A stretch of 64,000 bases of DNA. Source: Ciceribacter lividus. Lineage in GTDB: Bacteria > Pseudomonadota > Alphaproteobacteria > Rhizobiales > Rhizobiaceae. The notes under the pieces are model-generated. The model saw only the letters and a list, made by a program, of their open reading frames with translations. It did no database searches and was not told where the DNA came from. This document shows positions 18,568-27,501 of the stretch, piece by piece. Location of the stretch: the NCBI RefSeq assembly GCF_003337715.1, contig NZ_QPIX01000010.1:124001-188000 (forward strand), given 5' to 3'. A program made the translations under genes and the position numbers. Positions within the stretch are counted from its first letter, which is position 1. Each line of letters opens with the position of its first letter.

Positions 18568-20031
18568 TCAATACGGCGCCTCGCATTTGCCCATGCCGAC
18601 ATAGACCGTCTTCAGCTCGGTATAGTGCTCCAGCGCGGCGGCCGAATTCTCGCGGCCGAAGCCGGATTGCTTCGATCCGCCGAACGGCATCTCGACCGGG
18701 CAGAGATTGTAGGTGTTGATCCAGAGCGTGCCGGCTTCGAGTTCGTCGACCACCCGGTGTGCACGGGAGATGTCGGCGGTGAAGACGCCGCCGGCGAGCC
18801 CGAATTCGGTGGCGTTGGCCCGCGCGATCACGTCCGCCTCGTCGTCGAAGTCGAGCACGCACATCACCGGCCCAAAGATCTCTTCCCGCGCGATGGTCAT
18901 CTCGTCGGTCACGTCGGCAAACACGGTCGGCTGCACGTAGTAGCCTTCGCCGGAGACGTTGTTCGGGATGCCGCCGCCGGTGACGAGGGTTGCACCTTCC
19001 GCCTTGCCCTTCTCGATATAGCCGAGAACCTTCTCGCGCTGCGCCCAGGAGACGAGCGGACCCATCTGGGTCGCCTCGTCCTGCGGATCGCCGATCAGGA
19101 TGGCCTCGGTCCGTTCCTTCAGGCGGGCGAGGAACTTGTCCTTGATGCCCGTGTGCACGAAGACGCGGGTGCCGTTCGAGCAGACCTGGCCGGTCGAATA
19201 GAAATTGGCGAGCATGGCGCCGGAGATCGCGCTTTCGACATCGGCATCGTCGAAGATGATCAGCGGCGACTTGCCGCCGAGCTCCATGGTGACGTGCTTC
19301 AACTGCGAGGCGGCGGCGCCCGCGACCTTGCGGCCGGTCGGCACCGAGCCGGTGAGCGAGACCTTGGCGACGTCCGGATGGGATACGAGCAGCGGACCGG
19401 TGTCGCGGTCGCCCTGGATGACGTTGTAGACGCCCTTCGGAAGTCCGGCCTCGATCAGGATCTCGGCGATCTTCAGCGCCCCGAGCGGGGTCACTTCCGA
19501 CGGCTTGAACACCATGGCGTTTCCGGCGGCGAGTGCCGGCGCGCCCTTCCAGCAGGCGATCTGCTGCGGATAGTTCCAGGCGCCGATACCGACCACGACG
19601 CCGAGCGGCACGCGCTTGGTATAGGCCCAGTCACCACCCAATGGGATCTGGCTGCCGTTCATCGCGGTCGCGGCGATGCCGCCGAAGAATTCGAAACTGT
19701 CCGCCCCCGAGGTCGGGTCGGCGACGATCGTCTCCTGGATCGGCTTGCCGGTATCTAGCGTCTCGAGTTCGGAAAGCTCGCGATTGCGCTCGCGCATGAT
19801 CTCGGCCGCCTTCTTCAAGACGCGGCCGCGCGCCGTCGGGCTCCAGGACGCCCATTCCTTCTGCGCGCGCTTGGCCGAGGCGATCGCCTTCTCGACGATC
19901 GCCGGGGTCGCGGCGTGAAGCCTTGCGATCACCTCGCCGGTCGCCGGATAGATGCTCTCGATGACGGTGCCGCCGGTGTCCTCGACGTATTCCCCGTCGA
20001 TGAAGTGGGAGGCTTTCGGTTGGGCTTTCAT
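18568..20031 (-). CDS. betB: betaine aldehyde dehydrogenase
   Basis: A 487-residue NAD(P)-dependent aldehyde dehydrogenase converting betaine aldehyde to the osmoprotectant glycine betaine in the cytosol. Catalytic C284 is in [11 protein letters not shown], the general base E250 is in MELGGKSP, and N153 is in GAWNYP. The substrate-specific region contains [19 protein letters not shown], typical of BetB. The frame extends upstream, but GGAG before ATG 20031 ([10 protein letters not shown]) gives the standard BetB length. It follows betI on the same strand. Confidence 0.96.
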   Translation of the reverse strand: MKAQPKASHFIDGEYVEDTGGTVIESIYPATGEVIARLHAATPAIVEKAIASAKRAQKEWASWSPTARGRVLKKAAEIMRERNRELSELETLDTGKPIQETIVADPTSGADSFEFFGGIAATAMNGSQIPLGGDWAYTKRVPLGVVVGIGAWNYPQQIACWKGAPALAAGNAMVFKPSEVTPLGALKIAEILIEAGLPKGVYNVIQGDRDTGPLLVSHPDVAKVSLTGSVPTGRKVAGAAASQLKHVTMELGGKSPLIIFDDADVESAISGAMLANFYSTGQVCSNGTRVFVHTGIKDKFLARLKERTEAILIGDPQDEATQMGPLVSWAQREKVLGYIEKGKAEGATLVTGGGIPNNVSGEGYYVQPTVFADVTDEMTIAREEIFGPVMCVLDFDDEADVIARANATEFGLAGGVFTADISRAHRVVDELEAGTLWINTYNLCPVEMPFGGSKQSGFGRENSAAALEHYTELKTVYVGMGKCEAPY

Positions 20032-20080
20032 GGGTTCGTCTCCGGACGGGGTGGTGTCGTTTGTATGCGTGCGAGGTTTG

Positions 20081-20194
20081 CCCCTCATCCGCCCTGCCGG
20101 GCACCTTCTCCCCGTAGGGACGGGGAGAAGGTATCGTGCGGTGAGGCTCCGGTCCCCCTCTCCCCGCGTGCGGGGAGAGGGCCGGGGTGAGGGG
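20081..20194. repeat. palindromic repeat overlapping the 3' end of betI
   Basis: CCCCTCATCCGCCCTGCCGG...GGGGAGAAGG at 20081-20131 and CCCCTCTCCCC...GGTGAGGGG at 20151-20194 form an element with inverted ends. It is a sub-type of the G/C-rich intergenic repeats and runs into the betI frame. Confidence 0.8.
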
Positions 20195-20789
20195 CAAACA
20201 CTATAGATTCTCGAGCTTCGAGCTGCCCCGTCACATAATCCTCGACCAATGCGACAGATGCATCAATCGACAGCGGCGCGGCCTTCAGAGATTGCCGGAT
20301 GTAGAGCCCGTCGATCATCGCGGCCGCGCCGTCGGCGATGCGGCTTGCGTCATCGACGGGGCAGAGCGGCAGAAGGCCGGACATCAGGTTGGAGTGCAGC
20401 CGCCGCGCGTAGAGCGCAAGCAGCCGCCGCACCTCTTCCGAACGCTGCGCTTCGGAATAGAAGGCGAGCCAGGCGGCGACCGTCTCGGGGGCGAACTGGT
20501 CGGCGTGGAAGCTGACCCGGAGTACCGCCGAGACCCGCTCGCGCGGCGTTTGCGCGCGCCGGAGTGCCTCGGCCGCATCGTGGCGAAGCGCCTGCAGCAG
20601 GTTGCGGATGGTGGCGATCAGCAGCTGGTCCTTGCTGCCGAAATAGTGGTGCGCAAGCGCCGGCGACACGCCGGCCTCGCGGGCGATCTCCGACATGGTC
20701 ACGGCAAGCGATCCATGATGGCCGATCGCCCGGAGGGCCGCGTCGACGAGCGCCTTGCGGCGCACCGGCTCCATTCCGACCTTGGGCAT
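20085..20789 (-). CDS. betI: TetR-family repressor of the bet genes, with repeat-derived tail
   Basis: A 234-residue protein: HTH within residues 31-50 ([19 protein letters not shown]), then a ligand domain with [17 protein letters not shown] typical of BetI. It represses betB/betA and is relieved by choline. Residues from about 199 on ([12 protein letters not shown]...) are translated from the palindromic repeat, making the protein roughly 30-35 residues longer than usual BetI. GGAGAGAG before ATG 20789 ([12 protein letters not shown]) fixes the start. A perfect 7+7 palindrome lies 32 bases upstream. The tail is probably disordered and may not affect repression. Confidence 0.92.
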   Translation of the reverse strand: MPKVGMEPVRRKALVDAALRAIGHHGSLAVTMSEIAREAGVSPALAHHYFGSKDQLLIATIRNLLQALRHDAAEALRRAQTPRERVSAVLRVSFHADQFAPETVAAWLAFYSEAQRSEEVRRLLALYARRLHSNLMSGLLPLCPVDDASRIADGAAAMIDGLYIRQSLKAAPLSIDASVALVEDYVTGQLEARESIVFAPHPGPLPARGERGTGASPHDTFSPSLRGEGARQGG

Positions 20790-20820
20790 TGCTCTCTCCA
20801 GCGTTTCAGCCATTTTATTT

Positions 20821-20840
20821 TTGATTGACTGATCAATCAA
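20821..20840. promoter_or_regulatory. BetI-type operator
   Basis: TTGATTG (20821-20827) and CAATCAA (20834-20840) are perfect inverted arms with a 6-base spacer, flanked by A/T-rich DNA immediately before betI. The TTGA...TCAA dyad is like the BetI sites known from enteric bet promoters, so autorepression of betI-betB-betA is likely. Confidence 0.75.
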
Positions 20841-20996
20841 TAAAAATCTGGCCGGCAACACGTGGCTCGACGGGAGCCGGGAATGGCAGCGCGCCGCGCC
20901 CGCCCTCCCGGTTGTCCTCAGCTCGGTCCTGCAACTATTTCAATGACTTTGCGCGCGCCGGGTGCTATCGTCGGTTCGACACAGGAGGGTGCTGCC

Positions 20997-21545
20997 ATGA
21001 TTGACGATCTCGGGCCTGTCCGTTTCCCTGAACTGCGCGCCAAGTGGGGCTGGCTTCTTGCCTTCGGCGTGATCACGCTGATCCTCGGGGGCCTTGCGCT
21101 CGCCAACCTCTTCCTCGCGACCGTCGCCTCGGTCTATTACATCGGCGCGCTGATGCTGGTCGCCGGTGTCATGCACCTCATCCACGCCTTCCAGGTGAAG
21201 GGCTGGGAGGCGGTGCTCTTCTGGGCGCTGAGCGGCATCCTTTATACGCTCGCCGGCATCATGACCTTCCAGAACCCGCTTCTGGCGTCGGCCGTGCTCA
21301 CCCTGCTGATCGGCATCGCACTGATCGCCGCCGGCATCTTCCGCCTCTGGGCAGGCCTCAAGCTCAAGGGTACGAGCGGCTGGGGCTGGCTTGCCTTCAG
21401 CGGTGCGGTGACCATCCTCGCCGGCTTCGTCATCGCCATGGGCTGGCCCGTGAACAGCCTCTGGGTGCTCGGCCTCTTCCTCGCCATCGACCTTCTGATG
21501 CAGGGCTGGTCGATGATTGCGCTGGCGTTCGCGCTGAAGCCCTGA
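20997..21545 (+). CDS. HdeD-family membrane protein
   Basis: A 182-residue protein with six closely spaced transmembrane helices in three helix pairs, the HdeD/DUF308 pattern (WGWLLAFGVITLILGGLALAN; GVMHLIHAFQVKGW; GIALIAAGIFRLWAGLKL). HdeD proteins are linked to acid resistance in E. coli, but the molecular role of rhizobial members is unknown. AGGAGGG seven bases before ATG 20997 fixes the start; 45 upstream codons in the same frame are not supported. It is a single gene, divergent from betI. Confidence 0.88.
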   Translation: MIDDLGPVRFPELRAKWGWLLAFGVITLILGGLALANLFLATVASVYYIGALMLVAGVMHLIHAFQVKGWEAVLFWALSGILYTLAGIMTFQNPLLASAVLTLLIGIALIAAGIFRLWAGLKLKGTSGWGWLAFSGAVTILAGFVIAMGWPVNSLWVLGLFLAIDLLMQGWSMIALAFALKP

Positions 21546-21651
21546 CCGTCACGAAACTTTCATCCAAACGTCATGTTTGGGAAAGGGTTTCTTGACGATT
21601 TTCCCCGAGCCTTCCGGTCAAAAGACAAGGCCTTGCTCGGAGAAAACTCAC

Positions 21652-23475
21652 ATGATCGCCAGCGTTGCCACGGAAGCGGGAAATGTGCGCCGCTTCGCCA
21701 AGGATCAATTGCTGACGCTTGCGAAACTCGTCGTTGAAAACGCCCTGCAGCCGATCGTCGAGATCGGCACCGGCGAGGTCTTCGGCTACGAGAGCCTGAT
21801 GCGCGGCCACGAGCGCCTCGGCTTCAATTCGCCGCTCGAAATGCTCGACCAGGCGGAAAGCGCCGGCGACCTCCTCGCCTTCGAGCAGATGGTCGCGAGC
21901 AGGGCGCTCGCGAAATTCTCGGCGGTGCCGAATTTCGCCGGTCACACGCTGTTCCTCAATCTCGACGTCCGGCTGATTCCGCACGGCGACCAGTTGCTCG
22001 ACACGCTGCTGGAACACCTGCGCAAGGCCAACATTCCGCCGTCCTCGGTCTGCTTCGAGCTTTCCGAACGCTTCGACAATACCAGCGTCCCGGAATTCGC
22101 CGAACTCGTCGCGCGCATGCGCCGCTCCGGCTTCAAGCTCGCGATCGACGATTTCGGCGTCGGCCACGGCGAGATGAAGCTTCTCTGCGATTTCCCGATC
22201 GATTACGTCAAGATCGACCGTCACTTCATCGCCGGCCTCGACGAGAACCCGCGCAAGCGCCACCTCGTCCGCAACATCGTCAGCTTCTCCCACGTGCTCG
22301 GCGTGCGGGTAATCGCCGAAGGCATCGAGACGGAAGGCGAGTTCCTCGCCTGCCGCGAATTCGGCGTCGACCTCGTCCAGGGCTGGTACATCGCCCGGCC
22401 GTCGACCCTGATTGCGGAGCTCAAGCCCTCCTTCCACCACCTGCAGGACGTCGGCAAGGCCCGCCGCAGCAGCCAGTCGCTCGACGAAATCCTGATCCGC
22501 AGGCAGATCGAGCTTCTGCCGACGGTCTACGAGCATGAAGGTATCGACAGCGTCTTCGATCTCTTCCGGCGCAATCCGCAGCAGTCGTTCTTTCCGGTGC
22601 TGAACGCCAACAACGAGCCGCGCGGCATCATCTGCGAGGCGCCGCTCAAGGAGTTCATCTACCGGCCCTTCGGCCGCGACCTCCTGAAGAACAAGGTCTA
22701 CGAGCGCTCCGTCGCCAATTTCGTCGAGCGCGCACCGATCGTCGGCCTCGACGCCGACGCCGAGCGGCTGATGTCGATCTTCGCCAACATGGAAGGGTCG
22801 GACTGCGTCATCCTCACCGAGAACATGCGCTATGCCGGCGTCGTCTCGGCCGCCTCGCTGATCCGCGTCATCAACGAGAAGCAGCTGCAGATCGCCCAGG
22901 ACCAGAACCCGCTGACCGGGCTTCCCGGCAACCGTGCGATCCGCGATTTCATGCAGGACGCCGCCCGCGACGGCGATGATGTCCGGCACCTGTGCTACTG
23001 CGACTTCGACAACTTCAAGCCCTTCAACGATCATTACGGCTTCCACCTCGGCGATCACGCGATCACGCTCTTCGCCGCATTGCTGCGCCGCTATTTCTTC
23101 TCGGAGGGCGATTTCCTCGGCCATGTCGGCGGCGACGATTTCTTCATCGGCGTCCGCGACTGGACGCGCGAGGAGTTGACGGAGATCCTCGACCGCCTGC
23201 TCTCGGATTTCCATGGCGATGCCGCCGAACTCTATTCGGCGGAGGACCGGGCGGCCGGCATGATCCGCGGCCACGACCGGCAGGGCAGGGAGCGCGAGTT
23301 TCCGCTGATGCGCTGCTCGATCGGCGTGCTCGAACTGCCGGCGGACCTCGTCATCGAGGATATCCAGCGCGTCAGCGCCGAGATCGCCGGCATCAAGAAG
23401 AAGGCCAAGGAGAGCGAAAGCGGCCTTGCTCTGGAGGTTTTCGGCGGCCGCACTTCTCCTCCCGTCTCCATTTGA
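21652..23475 (+). CDS. EAL-CBS-GGDEF signalling protein
   Basis: A 607-residue cytoplasmic protein in the unusual order EAL first. The EAL domain (about 30-275) has ESL in place of EAL (47-49), Glu 136 in FELSER, DDFGVG (166-171) and KID (187-189); most metal ligands of a phosphodiesterase are therefore kept. A middle segment (about 310-450) looks like a CBS pair. The GGDEF domain (about 455-590) has GGDDF at 493-497, an Asp-for-Glu change that may weaken cyclase activity. Net cyclic di-GMP breakdown regulated by nucleotide binding to the CBS region is plausible. GGAG before ATG 21652 sets the start. Confidence 0.88.
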   Translation: MIASVATEAGNVRRFAKDQLLTLAKLVVENALQPIVEIGTGEVFGYESLMRGHERLGFNSPLEMLDQAESAGDLLAFEQMVASRALAKFSAVPNFAGHTLFLNLDVRLIPHGDQLLDTLLEHLRKANIPPSSVCFELSERFDNTSVPEFAELVARMRRSGFKLAIDDFGVGHGEMKLLCDFPIDYVKIDRHFIAGLDENPRKRHLVRNIVSFSHVLGVRVIAEGIETEGEFLACREFGVDLVQGWYIARPSTLIAELKPSFHHLQDVGKARRSSQSLDEILIRRQIELLPTVYEHEGIDSVFDLFRRNPQQSFFPVLNANNEPRGIICEAPLKEFIYRPFGRDLLKNKVYERSVANFVERAPIVGLDADAERLMSIFANMEGSDCVILTENMRYAGVVSAASLIRVINEKQLQIAQDQNPLTGLPGNRAIRDFMQDAARDGDDVRHLCYCDFDNFKPFNDHYGFHLGDHAITLFAALLRRYFFSEGDFLGHVGGDDFFIGVRDWTREELTEILDRLLSDFHGDAAELYSAEDRAAGMIRGHDRQGREREFPLMRCSIGVLELPADLVIEDIQRVSAEIAGIKKKAKESESGLALEVFGGRTSPPVSI

Positions 23476-23525
23476 TAGTATTGCCCTTCAAAGTCGGACA
23501 TGTCGGGCGCTGACTGGAGACATGC

Positions 23526-23996
23526 ATGGCAATCCTATCGATCTGCGTGGAACCGGCAGATCAGCCGGATATCGATAAGCTCATGCAGCTTTCGGATGCG
23601 GTTGCCGAACGCCTCTATCCCGGAGAGTTTCGCCGACCGCTAAACGGCCGCGCCTTGGACCGTCCCGACGTCGAATTGTTCGTGGCTCGCTCGGGAAATG
23701 GGAACGCCCTTGGCTGCGCCGCCCTCTTTTACCTGGGTGAAGGAACGGCGGAGTTGAAGCGCATGATCGTCGCGCCGGAGCACGCGGGCAGAGGTGTCGG
23801 CAGGTCAATTCTGGTCGCGCTTCTTGCCGAAGCCGTGCGGCGTGGCCTCACGACGATTTTGCTGGAGGTCGGAACCCGCAATGTTGAGGCACGGCGCCTC
23901 TACGCCAGCCTCGGCTTCCGGGAACGAGGGCCCTTCGGGACGTACCAGGCGACGTCTGTCGCCGGCTTCATGGAAATTTGCTTGCCCGCGACGTAA
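23526..23996 (+). CDS. GNAT-family N-acetyltransferase
   Basis: A 156-residue single-domain acetyltransferase. The acetyl-CoA loop is visible in LKRMIVAPEHAGRGVGRSILVALLAEAVRRG, followed by LEVGTRNVEARRLYASLGFRERGPFG, the usual motif A and B of GNAT proteins. The substrate is unknown; the closest look is to small-molecule or amino-acid acetyltransferases. It lies 50 bases after the EAL/GGDEF gene on the same strand and may be co-transcribed. Confidence 0.85.
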   Translation: MAILSICVEPADQPDIDKLMQLSDAVAERLYPGEFRRPLNGRALDRPDVELFVARSGNGNALGCAALFYLGEGTAELKRMIVAPEHAGRGVGRSILVALLAEAVRRGLTTILLEVGTRNVEARRLYASLGFRERGPFGTYQATSVAGFMEICLPAT

Positions 23997-24099
23997 GGTT
24001 TGCGCGCCGACCGTCGCCCGCCGCGGCAATGAGCCTCCTTTTCACCACAGGCATGCTACTCTATGCCATGTCCAGTGAGTGCAAAGAGGAGTTGCCGCC

Positions 24100-25101
24100 A
24101 TGACGCTGCCCGCATCGATGTGCTTTGTCGATCTCGAGTCCTACGGCCCGCCGGAGGTGATGGTGCTCGGTTCCTCGGCGCTGCCGAGCCTCGGGTCGGG
24201 CGATATCCTGGTCCGCGTCGAGGCTGCGGGCGTCAACCGGCCGGACGTCGCCCAGCGGCAGGGCATCTATCCGCCGCCGAAGGGCGCAAGCCCCGTGCTC
24301 GGCCTCGAGGTCGCCGGCGAGGTCGTGGCGCTCGGTCACGGGGTCGAGGAGTTCGAGATCGGCGACAAGGTCTGCGCGCTCGCCAATGGCGGCGGCTATG
24401 CCGAATATTGCGCCGTGCCCGCCGGCCAGGCGCTTCCCTGGCCTACGGGCCTTGATGCCGTGCAGGCCGCGGCACTGCCGGAAACCTTCTTCACCGTATG
24501 GGCCAACCTCTTCCAGATGGCCGGCCTCACCGAAGGCGAGACGGTGCTCGTCCACGGCGGCACCAGCGGCATCGGCACGACGGCGATCCAGCTCGCCAAG
24601 GCCTTCGGCGCCGAGGTCTTCGCGACCGCCGGCTCGGCGGAGAAATGCGAGGCCTGCGTGAGGCTCGGCGCCCGGCGCGCCATCAACTACCGCGAGGAGG
24701 ATTTCGTCGAGGTGATCCGGGCCGAGACCGGCAAGCGTGGCGTGGATACGATCCTCGACATGATCGGGGCGCGCTACTTCGAGAAGAACCTCGCCTGCCT
24801 CGCCAAGGACGGGTGCCTGTCGATCATCGCCTTCCTCGGCGGTTCGGTGGTCGAAAAGCTGGACCTGACCCCGATCATGGTGAAGCGGCTGACGATCACC
24901 GGCTCGACCATGCGGCCGCGCACGGCCGAGGAGAAGCGCGGCATCCGCGACGAGCTCGTCGCCGAGGTCTGGCCGTTTATCGAGGCCGGCACCGTCGCCC
25001 CGGTCATCCACAGCGTCCTGCCGTTCGCCGACGTGGTCGAGGCGCACCGGCTGATGGAATCGAGCCGGCACATCGGCAAGATCATCCTCAAGCTTCCCTG
25101 A
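24100..25101 (+). CDS. NAD(P)H:quinone oxidoreductase, zinc-free MDR family
   Basis: A 333-residue medium-chain reductase of the quinone oxidoreductase/PIG3 group. Signatures: [21 protein letters not shown] near the N-terminus, [10 protein letters not shown], and the dinucleotide-binding [20 protein letters not shown] in the middle. The catalytic-zinc ligands of alcohol dehydrogenases are absent. It probably reduces quinones or alpha,beta-unsaturated carbonyls with NADPH. AGAGGAG before ATG 24100 selects the start (MTLPASMCF); seven upstream codons are unsupported. Single gene. Confidence 0.9.
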   Translation: MTLPASMCFVDLESYGPPEVMVLGSSALPSLGSGDILVRVEAAGVNRPDVAQRQGIYPPPKGASPVLGLEVAGEVVALGHGVEEFEIGDKVCALANGGGYAEYCAVPAGQALPWPTGLDAVQAAALPETFFTVWANLFQMAGLTEGETVLVHGGTSGIGTTAIQLAKAFGAEVFATAGSAEKCEACVRLGARRAINYREEDFVEVIRAETGKRGVDTILDMIGARYFEKNLACLAKDGCLSIIAFLGGSVVEKLDLTPIMVKRLTITGSTMRPRTAEEKRGIRDELVAEVWPFIEAGTVAPVIHSVLPFADVVEAHRLMESSRHIGKIILKLP

Positions 25102-25231
25102 CCCGGCTCGAAATCGGGTGTCTTCCGGCAAAGCTGCAACGATACCGTTTTCGACAGGCGCTTGACGCCTTCCCGCTTGCGGGGGAGTGTCGGAATGACA
25201 CCGGGGGGCTTGGCATCGGGAGCGGTGAAAC

Positions 25232-27160
25232 ATGACGGAGGCATTCTCACAGGCGGTTCGCGAGTTCGAGGCGGGGCGGTTCCGCTCGGCCTTGGCGAAA
25301 GCCGGTGAGGCGCTCGCCGCATCCGCAGGCGAGGAAGATGCGTCGTTGCTCCGTCTGATCGGCGATATCCGCCTGAAGATGGGCGAGCGCATCGAGGCGG
25401 CCGACGCTTTCGTCCGGGCCGCGGATGCGTCGGACACCCCGGCCGCGGCGCAATGCCTGAAACGCGCGGTTACGCTCTATGCTGCGGAGGGGGCGACGGA
25501 CCGCATCCTCCCGGTCGGCGCGCGGGCGGCCAGCCTCAATCCGGACGACAGCGAGCTCGCCTTCGCGGTGGCAAGCGCCTTCTTCAGCCGTGGCCGGCTT
25601 CACGACATGGAGCCGCTTCTCGACCGCCTCGACCGCAGGATCGACCGCCATCTCGCCCTCGTCGTCAACCATCACCGGCTGACCGGCCGCTTCGAGGAAC
25701 TCTGCCGCGAGCTCGACGAGGGCCTGAAGGCGAGCCCGTGGAACTGGTTCCTCAACACCTCCCGTTTCGCCGTTGCCCACGAGGCGCTGGATTTCGCCGC
25801 CATGGCCCGCCACGAGGCGCTGATGAAGGAGCCGGACGCGCCGTTCTCGGCGGGTCTGCTTGCCCGCGAACGGGCGCTCACCCGGCTGATCTGGAGCGAG
25901 GACGAGGCGCTCAATGCGCGTCCCTCGCTGGAGACGGCGGGCTATGCCGTGACGCTCCCGACCGCCGGGCACGGAAAGCGCCGACCCTTCTCCCCGCCCG
26001 GCGAGAAGATCCGCATCGGCTATCTCTCCAACGATTTCTATTGTCATCCGATGATGACGCTCTTCCTGCGGACCATGGCGTCGCACGACCCGGAGCGTTT
26101 CGAACTGCGCCTGTTCTCCTATACGGAACCCCATGCCGCCGCCAAACAGGAGGAGTGGCCGGAGCATCTGCGCCGCGCGGTGATTCCGGTCGGCGAGCTC
26201 AGCGACGCCGCGGCTGCCAAACGCATCGACGCCGAGCGGATCGACATCCTCGTCGACCTGAAGGGGCACACGATGGGTGCCCGCCTCGGCATCGTCAATC
26301 TCTGCGGCGCCCCGGTGAAGGCGACCTATCTCGGCTATCCGGGCAGTGTCACCGGCGTCGATCTCGACTACGCGATCACCGATCCGGTGGTGACGCCGGA
26401 TACGAGCAAGCCCTTCTACGGCGAGAAGCTCTGCCGCCTGCCGGAGACCTACCAGGCGAACGACTGGCAGGCGCGTCCGCTGCCGGCCTTCATGGAGCGC
26501 GAGGATGCCGGCCTGCCGGAGGATGCCTTCGTCTTCGGCGCCTTCAACGCCCCCTACAAGATCACCCCGCGCACGCTCTCCCTCTGGGCCGAGGTGCTGC
26601 GGGCCGTTCCGGACGCGGTCCTCTGGGTTCTCTGCCCGCTGCCGCTCGCCCGGCGCAACCTGCTCGCCGCGCTGGAGACCTCGGGCGTCGCGCGTCACCG
26701 CGTCTTCTTCGCCGAGCGCAAGGCGGGCGCCGCCCATATCGACCGCCTGCCGCTCGCCGATCTCGGCCTCGACACGCTTCCCTTCAACGGCGGCGCGACG
26801 ACGGCCGACCTGCTCTGGGCCGGGCTGCCGCTCCTCACCGTCCGCGGGCGGTCCTTCGCGGCGCGGACGTCCGCAAGCCTTCTTCTCGCCGCCGGACTGC
26901 CGGAACTCGTCGCCGAAGACGACGGCGTCTTCGTCGATACGGCCGTGATGCTCGCCCGCGATCCCTTTGCACTGACCGGGCTTCGTCAGCGCCTCGATGC
27001 CAGCCGCTTCGTGCGCCCGCTCTTCGACGGTGTGCGCTTCACCCGCCATCTCGAGCACGCCTACGAGATGATGGCGGCGCGGGCGAGGGCGGGACTTCCG
27101 CCCGACCATATCGACGTGCCGGCCGACCCGCCGCGCACCACCCCGTTCCGCGCTCCGTGA
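25232..27160 (+). CDS. TPR-SPINDLY-type O-linked glycosyltransferase
   Basis: A 642-residue protein. The N-terminal 230 residues are helical TPR-like repeats (FEAGRFRSALAKAGEAL; AADAFVRAADASDTPAAAQC). The C-terminal part is the Glyco_transf_41 catalytic region of O-GlcNAc transferase/SPINDLY: IRIGYLSNDFYCHPMMTLFL, DILVDLKGHTMGARLGI, GYPGSVTGVDLDYAITDPVV and the nucleotide-sugar site FNGGATTADLLWAGLPLLT. It would transfer a sugar to Ser/Thr of a protein partner. No flagellin, adhesin or glycan cluster is adjacent, so the target is not apparent. Single gene, followed by the asparaginase leader region. Confidence 0.88.
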   Translation: MTEAFSQAVREFEAGRFRSALAKAGEALAASAGEEDASLLRLIGDIRLKMGERIEAADAFVRAADASDTPAAAQCLKRAVTLYAAEGATDRILPVGARAASLNPDDSELAFAVASAFFSRGRLHDMEPLLDRLDRRIDRHLALVVNHHRLTGRFEELCRELDEGLKASPWNWFLNTSRFAVAHEALDFAAMARHEALMKEPDAPFSAGLLARERALTRLIWSEDEALNARPSLETAGYAVTLPTAGHGKRRPFSPPGEKIRIGYLSNDFYCHPMMTLFLRTMASHDPERFELRLFSYTEPHAAAKQEEWPEHLRRAVIPVGELSDAAAAKRIDAERIDILVDLKGHTMGARLGIVNLCGAPVKATYLGYPGSVTGVDLDYAITDPVVTPDTSKPFYGEKLCRLPETYQANDWQARPLPAFMEREDAGLPEDAFVFGAFNAPYKITPRTLSLWAEVLRAVPDAVLWVLCPLPLARRNLLAALETSGVARHRVFFAERKAGAAHIDRLPLADLGLDTLPFNGGATTADLLWAGLPLLTVRGRSFAARTSASLLLAAGLPELVAEDDGVFVDTAVMLARDPFALTGLRQRLDASRFVRPLFDGVRFTRHLEHAYEMMAARARAGLPPDHIDVPADPPRTTPFRAP

Positions 27161-27188
27161 CGGCGGGCCGTCTATTTTAGCATTTGCG

Positions 27189-27217
27189 CTTGCAACGCGA
27201 CAGCGCCCTTCCTATCT
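27189..27217 (+). promoter_or_regulatory. predicted sigma-70 promoter of the asparaginase leader RNA
   Basis: CTTGCA (27189-27194) and CTATCT (27212-27217) are separated by exactly 17 bases, close to the rhizobial housekeeping consensus CTTGAC-17-CTATAT. Transcription would start near 27224 and reach the intrinsic terminator at 27392-27418, giving a leader of about 195 nt. Confidence 0.65.
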
Positions 27218-27254
27218 TCAGTCCAACGTCAACGAAACGAAGGGAGGTGATCCG

Positions 27255-27329
27255 ATGTCTAGTGAGATTTCGGTTTGCGTGAAGGGCTTGGTCAAGGTGT
27301 CGGTCTCGACGGGGCGGCCCTCGGCCTGA
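27255..27329 (+). CDS. 24-aa leader peptide upstream of asparaginase
   Basis: A short frame, ATG 27255 to TGA 27329, encodes MSSEISVCVKGLVKVSVS plus six residues; 5 Val and 6 Ser in 24. The ribosome site is exceptional: GGAGGTGATCC at 27243-27253 can pair with eleven bases of the 16S rRNA 3' end. A well-formed promoter lies upstream and alternative hairpins ending in an intrinsic terminator lie downstream, the layout of a translation-controlled attenuator. It could instead be a dual-function small RNA. The peptide matches no leader I recognise; it is not the Trp-rich peTrpL type. Confidence 0.6.
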   Translation: MSSEISVCVKGLVKVSVSTGRPSA

Positions 27330-27339
27330 ACTGACCTTT

Positions 27340-27418
27340 GATCGGAGCGGCGATACGCCGATCCGGGTCCTTCGCCGGACCAGACTCATGGAAGGACCGC
27401 CTCGTGCGGTCCTTTTTT
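27340..27418 (+). terminator. alternative hairpins and intrinsic terminator of the leader
   Basis: Three stems follow the leader peptide: CGGCG-ATA-CGCCG (27348-27360); GGTCC with GGACC (27366-27370, 27377-27381); and AAGGACCGC with GCGGTCCTT (27392-27400, 27406-27414) running into six T at 27413-27418. GGTCC of the second stem can pair instead with GGACC of the terminator (27394-27398), so mutually exclusive antiterminator and terminator folds are possible. The asparaginase start is 83 bases further on. Confidence 0.7.
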
Positions 27419-27501
27419 CGTTCGGGGGTATGCCTCCCCGGTGCATCGCGCGGCCGGATGGTCTATCAACGACGGCAGTCGAAACAGGATCGAGATCTGC
27501 C

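Noticed and set aside
27255-27329. trp leader peptide (peTrpL type)
   Set aside because: No Trp codons are present and the downstream gene is asparaginase, not trpE.
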